From Symbiodinium microadriaticum (taxonomy: Eukaryota; Sar; Dinophyceae; Suessiales; Symbiodiniaceae), in contig LSRX01001147.1 of the NCBI GenBank assembly GCA_001939145.1, forward strand, positions 166,417 through 230,416: a stretch of 64,000 bases of DNA, read 5' to 3'. Shown here in pieces: positions 11,960 through 20,631 of this stretch (position 1 is its first letter; each line of letters starts with the position of its first letter). The position numbers were made by a program, and so were the translations under genes. Under the pieces are notes generated by a model. That model was given only the letters and a program-made list of their open reading frames with translations, had not been told where the DNA came from and searched no databases.

Positions 11960-12993
11960 CCGGTCATACTATATCTCTGACCTGTTCGTTTTGCATGGTG
12001 ATTTTTGTTTTTCTTGACAGCCTCTTCGTGGAAAAGTAAGCCGTCCCGAAGCTGATTCCTAATGTCGGAACCGCGACCTCCCTTGGTAAGGCCGTCCGCA
12101 ACCTGACACCTGGTTGGGACCCACATCAGCTTCGCCTTGCTCCCCTCTCCACGAGTGCTCAAAAGTTGCCGCAACAATACGGCATGCACAATGTTCCCCT
12201 TCTCACCAACATGTTGCCCATCTTTGTGCACAGTATCATAAATGCTCTTGCAGTCGGTGATTAGAGTAACCGGGGCTAGGTCTTGCCATCCATCGTCCTC
12301 GACTGAAGCTATCACTTCCGATCCATATCTGATCTCGCTAAGAAGGACTTGGGCAAACCGCGACATGCTGTGACCCATCAAGGCCGCATGAGTCTCTGAG
12401 GCGAATGATGATTCGACCACGCGACGGTTCGTAGAGGATTTCCAATCGATAAGATTGTAGTGAGCACGATCCTCACTGGCAGTAGCTCCCTTTCTGACGA
12501 AACCGACGCAAACACCTTTCTGTGAGTAGATCAACTTTCGCTCATTTCCGGCCTGAAGGATGTCTTCAATCTCTCTGTCTTCTATCTCGACTCCAAGGCT
12601 ACTGTAGAGTCCTGCATCATGAAAAGTGACCAACTCTGCATCGACTCCCAAAGGACGGAAAAGAATCTCGAAACGATTTTTCAAAGCATCCTTGACAGCC
12701 CTATTAGCACGATGCAGATCTCGGATTCTCAAATCGGCCACCCTCTTCTGAAGCTGGTTGCACTCAAATGCCAAATCGGGTCTACTCTGGACTCCCAACC
12801 ATTGCAAACTTCCTACCACAGACCTGTAGTCAGTCAACTCGGTTTGATTGGCACGGAGATCATGATCAGAAGATCTGGCGCGTTCAATGATCATAGGCTG
12901 AAGTCTTCCATCCAAGAAAGCATTCTGGGACAGGGTAACGCACTGCTCTGCACCATGTTGACAGACCTTGATCTCTTTACCGCAGTAAGACAC
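11944..12993 (-). CDS. Copia-1 RNase H domain and end of reverse transcriptase
   Basis: 349 residues. The N-terminus (SYCGKEIKV, then YRSVVGSLQWLGVQSRPDLAF) is the connection region that follows the copia reverse transcriptase; the rest is the RNase H domain that degrades RNA in the RNA/DNA hybrid. Acidic residues are visible in TFHDAGLYSS, SSFASETHAAL and LITDCKSIYD, and the domain ends with the copia-typical WVPTRCQVADGLTK. The frame is open from about 13025 into the 3' LTR. It needs a -1 shift from the upstream reverse transcriptase segment. Confidence is high for the family. Confidence 0.88.
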   Translation of the reverse strand: MSYCGKEIKVCQHGAEQCVTLSQNAFLDGRLQPMIIERARSSDHDLRANQTELTDYRSVVGSLQWLGVQSRPDLAFECNQLQKRVADLRIRDLHRANRAVKDALKNRFEILFRPLGVDAELVTFHDAGLYSSLGVEIEDREIEDILQAGNERKLIYSQKGVCVGFVRKGATASEDRAHYNLIDWKSSTNRRVVESSFASETHAALMGHSMSRFAQVLLSEIRYGSEVIASVEDDGWQDLAPVTLITDCKSIYDTVHKDGQHVGEKGNIVHAVLLRQLLSTRGEGSKAKLMWVPTRCQVADGLTKGGRGSDIRNQLRDGLLFHEEAVKKNKNHHAKRTGQRYSMTGVNVS

Positions 12994-13420
12994 CCCAGAC
13001 TGCTCTTTAGCGACCTCAAGCCAAGTACCGAACGGAAATATCGATCATGAAGCTTCTGAGCTGTCTGGTGTCCCAGGTCACTCCCATCATGACATATCAT
13101 GACATCGTCAACGTGAACTACCATGAGGGCCTTCAACGTGCCGTGCGAATCCCGAAGAAAGAAAGAAAAGTGCAGGATCCACCTGTGATTTCGCGAAACC
13201 CAGTTCGGCCTCGAGGATCCTGGACAGCTCGTTGTACCAGGCGCGTGGAGCGTCTGGTCTCCCGTACACCGGTTTAATATCTGCCCTGGCTGCAATCCCT
13301 TCAATCCCTGCTTAGGCTGCTTCATAAACATCTCTGGCTTTCCCTGCAACGGTGCACGTTGCAAGAAGGCATTCGAGATATCTCCAATGAACCAGTTTCT
13401 CGTCCAACCATAGCTCGTGA
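12891..13420 (-). pseudogene. Copia-1 reverse transcriptase core, broken by frame changes
   Basis: Recognisable copia reverse transcriptase motifs are spread over different frames. The motif with the first catalytic aspartate (GDISNAFLQ) reads in the frame of 12891-13364; a VYGRPDAPRAWYNEL block near 13270-13230 reads one frame away; the second catalytic motif (VVHVDDVMICH, the usual YVDD with His for Tyr) returns to the first frame; and a WLEVAKEQSG block near 13020 reads in the RNase H frame. I place frame changes near 13420, 13285, 13165 (inside a cttt repeat) and 13025. The enzyme would synthesise cDNA from element RNA, but this copy cannot give a continuous product without several shifts. 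Confidence 0.8.
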
Positions 13421-16400
13421 CTAGTGAAGAAATATCATCGTAGACACCCGTTCGATGGTTGGAGAGTCAACCTGAACCTGTCCCGACTTGCTGTCAGGGC
13501 ACAAGTGACCTTGCAAGCAGAGCCTTGCCTTAGCCTTCACCGGCAATGGTTCACCTTTCGGATCCTTAAGTCCAGCATTCTTATTCCGAAACACATACCG
13601 GCTCGGCAACACCCTGTCTGGTCGCTCACGCTCGATTCGCTTGCTGTCCTCCAGAGAAAGAACTTCACAGCTGTTGTAGTCGAACCATGACTGCCACTCC
13701 TTCTCTTCAGCAGCTCTGTAAAGCTCCCTCTCCGAAGAGGGAATCATATCGAAAGGAATTTCCTTCTCCATCATCCTCTTTAGCTTGTTCTTGCTCTGTG
13801 TCTTATTGCTACCATGTACCACGGCATGTGTAGGATGAGGAGCTTGCCCCGCCTTTCTCCTCTTGACGGAGGTAGGAACATCGTCGAGACATGCATCTTT
13901 ACGAGTGCGACTCTGGAAAACGGTTATCAAGATGCTGGCTGGTCCTCCAGGGATGAACTGATGATGATCTTCAAGTTCCATCCACTTAACCTCAAATTCC
14001 AACCGCTTCCATTCACCCCCGATAAAACCCCACGATGTCCTCCAAGGAAATCGTTCGGCTGAATACCGGGATTCAGGACTCCGGTATGCCCAAGCTTTGT
14101 GACTAACGAGCACAGGATTGCTTTGTGAGTCGACATGCCAACCTATGCTGCTCTTAAGCTTGACATACTCGTCCGGAAGATTGGAATCGACAAGTGGATC
14201 CACATCCATATCCTCGGCCACATCGTGCACAAGAGGTTCCTGCTCTACGGCGCCGGGCTCTTCGATGGCGTCCGCTTGACCGATTAGATCCTCATAGGTG
14301 GCTTCGCTAGGAATCTTCTTGAACAGCGCTAAGGCCTTTTGCAATTCAGGGTCTCCATAGTGTTGTTCATCACCTATGGCCTCCCGAACATGTTCCCCAG
14401 CCACCAAGAAACACCTACCACCACAGGCAACCCAAGCATTTCGATCCTGAATGCCAACCACATACCCGGGGCCTACCCATTTGCTTTGGCTGTCCGTTTT
14501 CCTATGATTCTCAGCCCTCCAGAAAAACACCAGCTGTCCTATCTTCGGTACAGGAAGTCTCCGAGTCCTGTTGTGAGCTGTCCTCAAGAGCATCTGTCGC
14601 GCCTGACTCCGAACAAACTCCATCTTAGCGTGATACCTGAAACGCATGCGAGACGCAACATCACTCGCAGGATCGCCCACCGAAGGATGGTACGAGGCAG
14701 GATTGCCTCCTTGATGAAGCTCGCCGTACACTCTAGGCTCTCTCCCGAAGACTAAGCTAACCGGAGACCATCCATGTTCTCGGACCAATGAGTTCTTGGC
14801 CCAGGCAACTTCACGGGCCAGTTTCCGCATCTCTTCCCGACCTTTTGGTTGCGTATGCCTGATGGTCTTATGCAACATGTCCTTAATGGTCTGATTGTGC
14901 CTCTCAATCTTGCCTTGTTGCCAATGGGCTGTCCCTCCAATGGCACTGAGGCTGGTCCCGGCCTTTCCCACTTCATGCCAAAACTCATGACCCTGAAAAC
15001 CGCCTTCCATGTCAACTGATGCACGCAGTGGGGGACCGGCCCACTTGCACCAGCCTCTGTCAAAAGCCCTGTGAAGTTCGACTGGACTGTGATCACGCAG
15101 GAGCTCAATCAAGTGATATGACGTCGCTCGATCAATGATAGATAAGAACCCGTGTTGTTCTTTACTAGCATCGTGAACACAAATGCAATCCAGCTGGACT
15201 TCGTCGCCGAACGTGATCTGCGAAGGAGGGATGTTGCAAGTCCGATGAGTACTAGGTCTTTTGGCACGAGCACAAGTAACACAACGCATCCAACTCACCG
15301 GCTCCACAACATGTTGTTCAGCACCACCTAACTTAAGGAATCTTTGCAGGTCAGCCGGACTCGGATGTCCTAAATTACAATGCGCCCGGATCAAACCTTG
15401 TTTCACTGCGTCTTCGAGACGCCGTCCAGATGGCACCTCGAATGTGATTCCGTCGCTTGACAACCCACTCCGAACGGCTTCTCTCGGAGGACCTGGCTGC
15501 TCCACAGCCCCATCACCTGGAGCTCCCAAAGATCCGGTATTAGGCTCCTCCAGGACATGTGGCATATCCACGTCTTCGTTCTCTCCTTCACTGCCCTCCA
15601 TTCCCTCTTGAGCATACACTGCACTCCACTGTCTCAGGGAACGAAGAATGGCCTTTTCACTCCAGCGAAGATCCTGGACGTTCCGATCACCGGCATGTAT
15701 GCGATTCCGGATGCGCGCGGCCAGGCTTCTCAAGATTCTTCTAAGGCGACCTGGATCAGTTTCTTTCAAACACTGTATGAAACCTATGCATACCGCCCGG
15801 CTGAACCTTCGCTTCCTGACTTCCAGCTCGGTGCTCTGATCATTCGAACTCGTCACTGATCGTTTGTTGGGGGCACCTTTCTCCAGTTCATCGACGATTT
15901 GACGACAAGAAGTAACCCACACATTTTGATGTCCAGTCTCCTGACTCAAACTCCAACCGTGCACGGAGTGAACATGAGGGTGACGAATCATGCTGTCGGC
16001 TAATGTGGCAACCCCCCAGTGCTCCCCAACTGGTACGTCAGCAATCACGTGGTTCCCACGTTTCAACTGACAATCGAAGACATCTTGAATGAACTGCACA
16101 ACCTGCTTCTGTCGCTCTCTCCATCTTCTCTCCCGTCGTTGAGCTTGTGTCGGATTCCGGTGAATGGCATACATAGGTGGAGAACTAGGACAGCAATCCG
16201 ACATGACGACAAGTCGAGGTTGTGACTGCTCCAGCCACTTGAGGACTTCCGCCCGGCCTTCCTCATCACTCAAATCACCGTGAACATTGATAGGTTCCTG
16301 AGTACTAAAACCAGAGCGTGACAAGGTAGATGACATGTGTGCACGGCCGTTGAAAATCTCAAGTACATCGGGGCGTTTCCGATGTGCGACAGGAATGGCT

Positions 16401-17725
16401 TGCATTGCCGCTCCAGCCGCTGCTACTGTACTGATAAACACAGCACCGAGGACGGCGCGTGTGTTCCCAAGCAGCCTCTTGACAATCCCTTGCTTCATCC
16501 GATTACGCCTGGCTCGGCCTTCACGAATCCTAACCTCAATGTCATCCTTATCAAGAGGCTTTCGGGCGGAAGAGGTCTCCGGATCCGCGGTGACCTCGGG
16601 TCGATCCGCTGTCTCAGGGGATCTCACTCTGCGGACTTGTCCGGCTTCTCGCTCGCCGCAGCTTTGTCGCGTCTCATCTTGGCAATCATCTCGATCTCCT
16701 CTTGGGTTAGATTCGCATTGAACCTCCGTGTCAGGCCGAGCTCGTCGTCCGACGAAACTTCTTCCACCGGAACTGGTCCGGTTGCCACCCACGAGTTGTC
16801 TGAAGACACCCCTGGTCCATTTGACCCCGTCGCGTATCCTCCCGGAGATTTCCGACGGGTTCCCAAGATCCCCGGCTTCGTCTCGTCCTCGATCTTGACC
16901 TTGGGGGTCGCTGGAAGCTTGTTGATCTTGGCAGCAGCTTTGGGCTTGGTCTCCATGCCCATCTCTTGGATCGCCTCCATCACCGGCCGTCCCAGATACT
17001 CCAGTGGAAGTGTCACCTTGCAACATGGGAATCTCCTGCACCCCCAAAACTCTTCTTTCGTTACACGATTCGTGCGAATGATCATTGGTATCTCGCACTC
17101 GGAGCACTTCGGGAAAGGCGACGAATCGTCCGGCTGATGCTCCAAGCTGTCCTGCACATCCAGGTGCCACAGCTCCACTTCCAGGATCAGCTGTGAGCGT
17201 GTCCACCTCGACCAATGGGCGTCCAGAGGTCGCCCCAAGTCCTTGCACACCCTGGATGCATACAGCTCCTTGAGGCTCTCCAGATCCAGTTTCTTCCAAT
17301 TGGCTGGCAACACCGACGTCCTCTTCTTGGGTTGCAACACTGCATACAACTCGCGGAGTCGATCGACTGTGTGCTTCTCGAGCTCCTCCTTGGGAACTCG
17401 GCTCCAGCACAGAATCGCCTGAACAAACTCGGCCTTCTTCTTTGGCACAACCACTTGAGGCATCATCTTCGACTACCGAATGTACTACTTGACCGTGGCG
17501 GCTAATGCTTGACAGGTCACCCTCGAGCTGCGGAGTTTCTTCATGGTGTCTATCATCCCTTCTTTCTGGCGGCTCTCGGTAGGAGGATGACAGCATGGCA
17601 CCATGAGCGCAATGGTTATCAATCCCAAAGGTCCTGGAAGCCGTCCGTTTCCCAAGAGGAAAACGAAGCTTCGATGAATAAAGCTCGCCATGTATCAGAG
17701 TCGACCTGCTCAGTATGCCGAACAC
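13421..17725 (-). CDS. Copia-1 polyprotein: methyltransferase-like domain, integrase, RT start
   Basis: The open frame spans 1434 codons, but only the part below about 16640 looks like protein; the first about 360 residues overlap the zinc-finger ORF 16624-17466 in another frame and look like a shadow. From about 16480: a hydrophobic segment (AVLGAVFISTVAAAGAA); a Rossmann-like region (VLEIFNGRAHMSSTL, VVMSDCCPSSP, VIADVPVGEHW) resembling cytosine-C5 methyltransferases; an integrase with H..H..C..C finger (HCNLGHPS...CVTCARAK), the first aspartate in QLDCICVHD, the second in SVDMEGGF and the glutamate in KIERHNQTI; an SH3-like tail (VGPGYVVG); a linker; and the first part of reverse transcriptase (VLPSRYVFRNK). 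It ends at a TAG at 13421, where the reverse transcriptase resumes after a -1 shift. Confidence 0.85.
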   Translation of the reverse strand: MFGILSRSTLIHGELYSSKLRFPLGKRTASRTFGIDNHCAHGAMLSSSYREPPERRDDRHHEETPQLEGDLSSISRHGQVVHSVVEDDASSGCAKEEGRVCSGDSVLEPSSQGGAREAHSRSTPRVVCSVATQEEDVGVASQLEETGSGEPQGAVCIQGVQGLGATSGRPLVEVDTLTADPGSGAVAPGCAGQLGASAGRFVAFPEVLRVRDTNDHSHESCNERRVLGVQEIPMLQGDTSTGVSGTAGDGGDPRDGHGDQAQSCCQDQQASSDPQGQDRGRDEAGDLGNPSEISGRIRDGVKWTRGVFRQLVGGNRTSSGGRSFVGRRARPDTEVQCESNPRGDRDDCQDETRQSCGEREAGQVRRVRSPETADRPEVTADPETSSARKPLDKDDIEVRIREGRARRNRMKQGIVKRLLGNTRAVLGAVFISTVAAAGAAMQAIPVAHRKRPDVLEIFNGRAHMSSTLSRSGFSTQEPINVHGDLSDEEGRAEVLKWLEQSQPRLVVMSDCCPSSPPMYAIHRNPTQAQRRERRWRERQKQVVQFIQDVFDCQLKRGNHVIADVPVGEHWGVATLADSMIRHPHVHSVHGWSLSQETGHQNVWVTSCRQIVDELEKGAPNKRSVTSSNDQSTELEVRKRRFSRAVCIGFIQCLKETDPGRLRRILRSLAARIRNRIHAGDRNVQDLRWSEKAILRSLRQWSAVYAQEGMEGSEGENEDVDMPHVLEEPNTGSLGAPGDGAVEQPGPPREAVRSGLSSDGITFEVPSGRRLEDAVKQGLIRAHCNLGHPSPADLQRFLKLGGAEQHVVEPVSWMRCVTCARAKRPSTHRTCNIPPSQITFGDEVQLDCICVHDASKEQHGFLSIIDRATSYHLIELLRDHSPVELHRAFDRGWCKWAGPPLRASVDMEGGFQGHEFWHEVGKAGTSLSAIGGTAHWQQGKIERHNQTIKDMLHKTIRHTQPKGREEMRKLAREVAWAKNSLVREHGWSPVSLVFGREPRVYGELHQGGNPASYHPSVGDPASDVASRMRFRYHAKMEFVRSQARQMLLRTAHNRTRRLPVPKIGQLVFFWRAENHRKTDSQSKWVGPGYVVGIQDRNAWVACGGRCFLVAGEHVREAIGDEQHYGDPELQKALALFKKIPSEATYEDLIGQADAIEEPGAVEQEPLVHDVAEDMDVDPLVDSNLPDEYVKLKSSIGWHVDSQSNPVLVSHKAWAYRSPESRYSAERFPWRTSWGFIGGEWKRLEFEVKWMELEDHHQFIPGGPASILITVFQSRTRKDACLDDVPTSVKRRKAGQAPHPTHAVVHGSNKTQSKNKLKRMMEKEIPFDMIPSSERELYRAAEEKEWQSWFDYNSCEVLSLEDSKRIERERPDRVLPSRYVFRNKNAGLKDPKGEPLPVKAKARLCLQGHLCPDSKSGQVQVDSPTIERVSTMIFLH
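16624..17466 (-). CDS. Copia-1 zinc-finger/helical region
   Basis: 280 residues starting MMPQVVVPKKKAEF. The first half has amphipathic helical repeats (VDRLRELYAVL, LESLKELYAS). Around residues 118-150 sits CSECEIPMIIR...EFWGCRRFPCCK, a four-cysteine finger like those at the C-terminus of bacterial type I topoisomerases, probably nucleic-acid binding. A basic, Ser/Pro-rich linker follows. Upstream in the same frame (17485-17691) is another open stretch ending in two TAG codons just before this start, so it may be translated separately or joined by frame change to the dioxygenase-like ORF. The downstream domains need a -1 shift near 16620-16640. Confidence 0.6.
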   Translation of the reverse strand: MMPQVVVPKKKAEFVQAILCWSRVPKEELEKHTVDRLRELYAVLQPKKRTSVLPANWKKLDLESLKELYASRVCKDLGRPLDAHWSRWTRSQLILEVELWHLDVQDSLEHQPDDSSPFPKCSECEIPMIIRTNRVTKEEFWGCRRFPCCKVTLPLEYLGRPVMEAIQEMGMETKPKAAAKINKLPATPKVKIEDETKPGILGTRRKSPGGYATGSNGPGVSSDNSWVATGPVPVEEVSSDDELGLTRRFNANLTQEEIEMIAKMRRDKAAASEKPDKSAE

Positions 17726-18776
17726 GGTACATCCTCAGACACCATCTCTCACCCTCCCACGCACAAGTAGAGTGGAGGGTATGAGGGTCGAACGCATGGG
17801 GCTTCTCGAAGGTGTCAATGAGGTCACCGGGCACCCGGTTGCCCCGCTCATCTTCCTTCCACACTGCACCATGCGATGACTGTGCTTCATCTCTAGCTAC
17901 CCAAAGCTGGCCTCCCGAAAAGGATCCAAACGTCACCGTGAGGGAGTCTGAATGCTTGGCATTGTGTACATCCTTATGCATCCCAGTGCAAACATTTCGT
18001 TGTAGTGCAAATGAGGTCCACTGCTTATCACTCCTGTGCCTCATGAACATGTTGATGTACTTGGTGACGTTCGCGTACTTGGCGGTCCTTTTGGTGATGC
18101 CAATCATATTTCCATGAACAAACAAACCTGCTGTCCAAGCGAGATTACTCATTCCTGGTCCATCGTTGATGTGGCGATGTCGATGTCGTCGGGCAAGAGG
18201 GATTCGCCTAACCAAATCGAGCAACGAAGAGAAGGACATGTCTTGATTGCGCAACAGCTCCTTTGCCCGGGATTCGCAATCTTGTATGGCCTGTCTCGTG
18301 GCCTTGATGTGCACCTCCTGGCTCTCGTCCTTCGCCGAGGTCATCCATACCTCGTCATACGGATGCATGTCAAACTCGGATAAGACAACTTCACATTCTT
18401 CATCAAGAAATCTTGTACTCGGGCAATCGTATCGGCGCCTGGAGGCGTCGAGGTTGATGTCGAAGCCGCACAACCCTGTAGCCGTTTCCCTCAGTGATGC
18501 ATCCGTACTAAGTTCTCCGAAGCACACACATCCACGAACCAAGTCAAGGACGACTCCGAGCTCCTTCAGGGCCGTCTTGCTGACGAGGAGTGGCACGTCC
18601 TGATCCACGACGCTCACACGAATGTGCGCCCACTTGTTTGCCCCCTTGATGTTGATGGGAAGAATCACCGCATACGACGACATAACCCTGGGTCCTGCTC
18701 CAAACCGATTTGGTCTAGACTCCTCAACCACATAGGTATCCTCACCGAGGCGATGCAAATGATCCAAGTGACCCAC
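17619..18776 (-). CDS. Copia-1 protease C-terminal half and 2OG-Fe(II) dioxygenase-like domain
   Basis: 385 residues counted from a GTG at 18776; it is better seen as the continuation of gag after a -1 shift near 18775. Residues about 1-90 (RFGAGPRVMSSYAVILPI, VPLLVSKTALKELG) form the second half of a retroviral-type aspartic protease whose active site (LALSDTCCARTVAGEKW) lies at the end of the gag frame. Residues about 235-355 have H267-K-D269, GSFSGGQLWV (284-293) and H335 followed nine residues later by R344, the HxD...H...R arrangement of 2-oxoglutarate/Fe(II) dioxygenases; the glycine pair before LWV and the WEGERW context recall TET/JBP enzymes. The same domain is present in Copia-2. 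The substrate is unknown; oxidation of a DNA base is an inference. Confidence 0.65.
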   Translation of the reverse strand: MGHLDHLHRLGEDTYVVEESRPNRFGAGPRVMSSYAVILPINIKGANKWAHIRVSVVDQDVPLLVSKTALKELGVVLDLVRGCVCFGELSTDASLRETATGLCGFDINLDASRRRYDCPSTRFLDEECEVVLSEFDMHPYDEVWMTSAKDESQEVHIKATRQAIQDCESRAKELLRNQDMSFSSLLDLVRRIPLARRHRHRHINDGPGMSNLAWTAGLFVHGNMIGITKRTAKYANVTKYINMFMRHRSDKQWTSFALQRNVCTGMHKDVHNAKHSDSLTVTFGSFSGGQLWVARDEAQSSHGAVWKEDERGNRVPGDLIDTFEKPHAFDPHTLHSTCAWEGERWCLRMYRVRHTEQVDSDTWRALFIEASFSSWETDGFQDLWD

Positions 18777-20419
18777 TTCTCACCCGCTACTGTCCTTGCG
18801 CAACAGGTGTCACTCAATGCCAAAGTGAACCTAATAGCAGCTGGCATATCCCGGCTAAGAACTCCGACCCACACCTCATCGAGAGCCTTGATGTCCCCCT
18901 CAATGTCGTCGGCATCCGTGGAGGTCGCGATGAAGATGTCATGGGTGCTCGGTCCAAGGAGTTCCTCCTGATCGCTATCGGAATCGGAGAGCTGCTCTGT
19001 CACGACGGCCAGCACATTCTTCTCTTTGTCCCTCTCTCTCCGGTAAGGACATGCCGCATCCCCATGCCAATGGCCGTATACTGTCTTGCCATGAGCCTTA
19101 CACGCCGAGCACGGCATACGGGCCTTCATCTCCTTAATCCTCTGCTCTCTCTCGGTGCTGGACTCCTGCTTGGTGAATCCTCGCGCCTTCTCGATCTGCG
19201 CCCGCTTGCGAGCAGCCTGGGTCAAGAGGACTTCAAGTTCCCCTTCCAGGGCTGCGGAGTCCCCCTCGGCCTCTGCCTCCTCCACCGGGTGGCCTTCCGG
19301 ATCATCCACCAATTCGTCGAGGGTAGCATGCACCTGCCGAGGAGCGGTATGGTTGTTCCGAGGCTTCCATTGACGATTGCCGGGGGAGAACCTATTGGCG
19401 CCACCACTGTCCTCCCCTTTGTCGACTTTCGGCACGATGGCCAAGAGAGCCCGCCTGAGCTTCACATAGTCATACTCGCCCCCCGCCGCGGCAAAAACCT
19501 GTTTTCTCAATTCACCGGAAAGTCCGGCCTTTTCGATGAACCAAAAAGCCTGAGTGAGCCCCTCTATCTTCGCCCCTACCTCTTCCAGATGCTTCAAATG
19601 GGCACGGAACTCCATGTCGTAAGTGATGTACTCCATCCCCGGCGATCTTTTGAACCCCTTGTAAAATTCAGACAATGTAGTGAAAGTCCGAAGATATTCT
19701 AGAGGCTCCAGTTCTTGCCATAGATGCTGAAGGAGGCGCTTCACGCCGTCGGGGTGCTTGATGTAGTCCAAATCGAGGGATTCCGTGGCCAACCAAGCCT
19801 GGCCAGATAGGCGCTCCATCAATTTCTGCGCCCTGTAGCTCGCATCTATGCCCGTACTGGATTCAAAAAGACGAACTCTCGTTTGATACTCTCTCATGGG
19901 TGTCTCTCCACTGTACTCCGGCACGTAGTCCTTGCCGGTCTTCGGAAGATCTTTCTTCGTAGATGAGCTCCCGAGGTCGCTATCCCGGGTGTCCTGCTCA
20001 TCCAAACCCTCATGATCATGATCGGCTGTGTCCGTGGAGACCTCAGTAGAAGTCGCTGAACTCCTACGCTGTCCTGATTCTCCCTGCATGTCATGCCCGT
20101 GTTGCTGGCGATGCTGCGACTGCGAGGCGGCACCTGCCCATCCGGATCGTTGATCACCCTGGCTGTCCCTACTCCAACCTGATGACCCCGATCTCTCCCA
20201 AGAGCCTGTCCACCATGGAGAAGCATATGACCAAGCATTAGCCCAAGAACTACCTCGCCACGCACTCTGAAACGACCGGCCGGGCTGTGAGCTCCACTGC
20301 CATTCGGCCCAATCCCATTCTCTGCCTTGCCAAGCCTCTGAGCTGAGGCCATCTTGCTGCGCTGCTGCTTGCGACGCACCGTCGGCGGGTGCACCGTCTG
20401 CTGGACTTTCAGAAGTCAT
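18665..20419 (-). CDS. Copia-1 Gag, with protease active site at its end
   Basis: 584 residues starting at ATG 20417-20419, about 30 bases inside the 5' LTR. The N-terminus is rich in Trp, Ser and Gln (WEWAEWQW-like repeats). Residues about 170-340 (EYSGETPMREYQTRVRLF, QAWLATESLDLDYI, GFKRSPGMEYITYDMEF) form the gag capsid-like region common to copia elements. A CSACKAHGKTVYGHWHGDAAC cluster near residue 440 is a candidate zinc-binding knuckle with atypical spacing. Near the end LSDTCCARTVAGEKW holds the protease aspartate, with DTC in place of the usual DTG. After that point the frame is lost and the sequence resumes at -1 in 17619-18776. It would form the particle that packages element RNA. 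Confidence 0.85.
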   Translation of the reverse strand: MTSESPADGAPADGASQAAAQQDGLSSEAWQGREWDWAEWQWSSQPGRSFQSAWRGSSWANAWSYASPWWTGSWERSGSSGWSRDSQGDQRSGWAGAASQSQHRQQHGHDMQGESGQRRSSATSTEVSTDTADHDHEGLDEQDTRDSDLGSSSTKKDLPKTGKDYVPEYSGETPMREYQTRVRLFESSTGIDASYRAQKLMERLSGQAWLATESLDLDYIKHPDGVKRLLQHLWQELEPLEYLRTFTTLSEFYKGFKRSPGMEYITYDMEFRAHLKHLEEVGAKIEGLTQAFWFIEKAGLSGELRKQVFAAAGGEYDYVKLRRALLAIVPKVDKGEDSGGANRFSPGNRQWKPRNNHTAPRQVHATLDELVDDPEGHPVEEAEAEGDSAALEGELEVLLTQAARKRAQIEKARGFTKQESSTEREQRIKEMKARMPCSACKAHGKTVYGHWHGDAACPYRRERDKEKNVLAVVTEQLSDSDSDQEELLGPSTHDIFIATSTDADDIEGDIKALDEVWVGVLSRDMPAAIRFTLALSDTCCARTVAGEKWVTWIICIASVRIPMWLRSLDQIGLEQDPGLCRRMR

Positions 20420-20430
20420 GCTTGCTTAGC

Positions 20431-20448
20431 CCTGCTCCGCACGACCAA
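20431..20448 (-). other. Candidate primer-binding site of Copia-1
   Basis: Immediately inside the 5' LTR, the element strand reads TTGGTCGTGCGGAGCAGG. A TGG start is expected for complementarity to a tRNA 3' CCA end. I cannot assign the tRNA. Confidence 0.4.
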
Positions 20449-20626
20449 TGCGAAAGTGCAACTTCTTGAACGCTTCAACGCATGCCGAAAGCTACCGCCT
20501 GCTAACTTTTCCTGCACGCTACCGAGAGCCGCGTGCTGCGTGAGTCAGCTGTACATCTCACTGAAGCTTAACAGACAAGTCTCACCGTAATGCACGACAG
20601 GTCAGGCAAATCATGAAACATTCACA
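20449..20626 (-). repeat. Copia-1 5' LTR
   Basis: 178 bp matching 11781-11959. As the 5' LTR on the minus strand it should contain the promoter. Ends are TG/CA and the CGGAC duplication follows at 20627. Confidence 0.92.
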
Positions 20627-20631
20627 CGGAC
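20627..20631. other. Target-site duplication of Copia-1, right copy (CGGAC)
   Basis: Matches 11776-11780. The sequence beyond (aagcgcccgatgg) corresponds to T1 after about 3773, confirming that the element interrupted T2. Confidence 0.85.

Larger units (their letters stand above)
11781..20626 (-). mobile_element. Copia-1: LTR retrotransposon (Ty1/copia type), frame-broken
   Basis: An 8.85-kb element on the minus strand, bounded by near-identical LTRs (right one 178 bp, left one 179 bp) that begin TG and end CA and flanked by CGGAC duplications. Order in transcript direction: gag, aspartic protease, dioxygenase-like domain, zinc-finger region, methyltransferase-like domain, integrase, reverse transcriptase, RNase H. 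Integrase before reverse transcriptase is the copia order. Most domain transitions need a -1 shift and the reverse transcriptase is interrupted several times, so the copy is probably not autonomous as assembled. LTR similarity (one indel and one or two substitutions) indicates a recent insertion. It lies in T2 of the second tandem unit. Confidence 0.93.

Noticed and set aside
12619..13050. Plus-strand ORFs within Copia-1 and Copia-2
   Set aside because: Antisense to clear RNase H, RT and integrase coding sequence.
16650..17725. First 360 residues of the long Copia-1 open frame as protein
   Set aside because: Arg/Gly/Asp-rich with no motif, while another frame over the same bases (16624-17466) has helices and a four-Cys finger.
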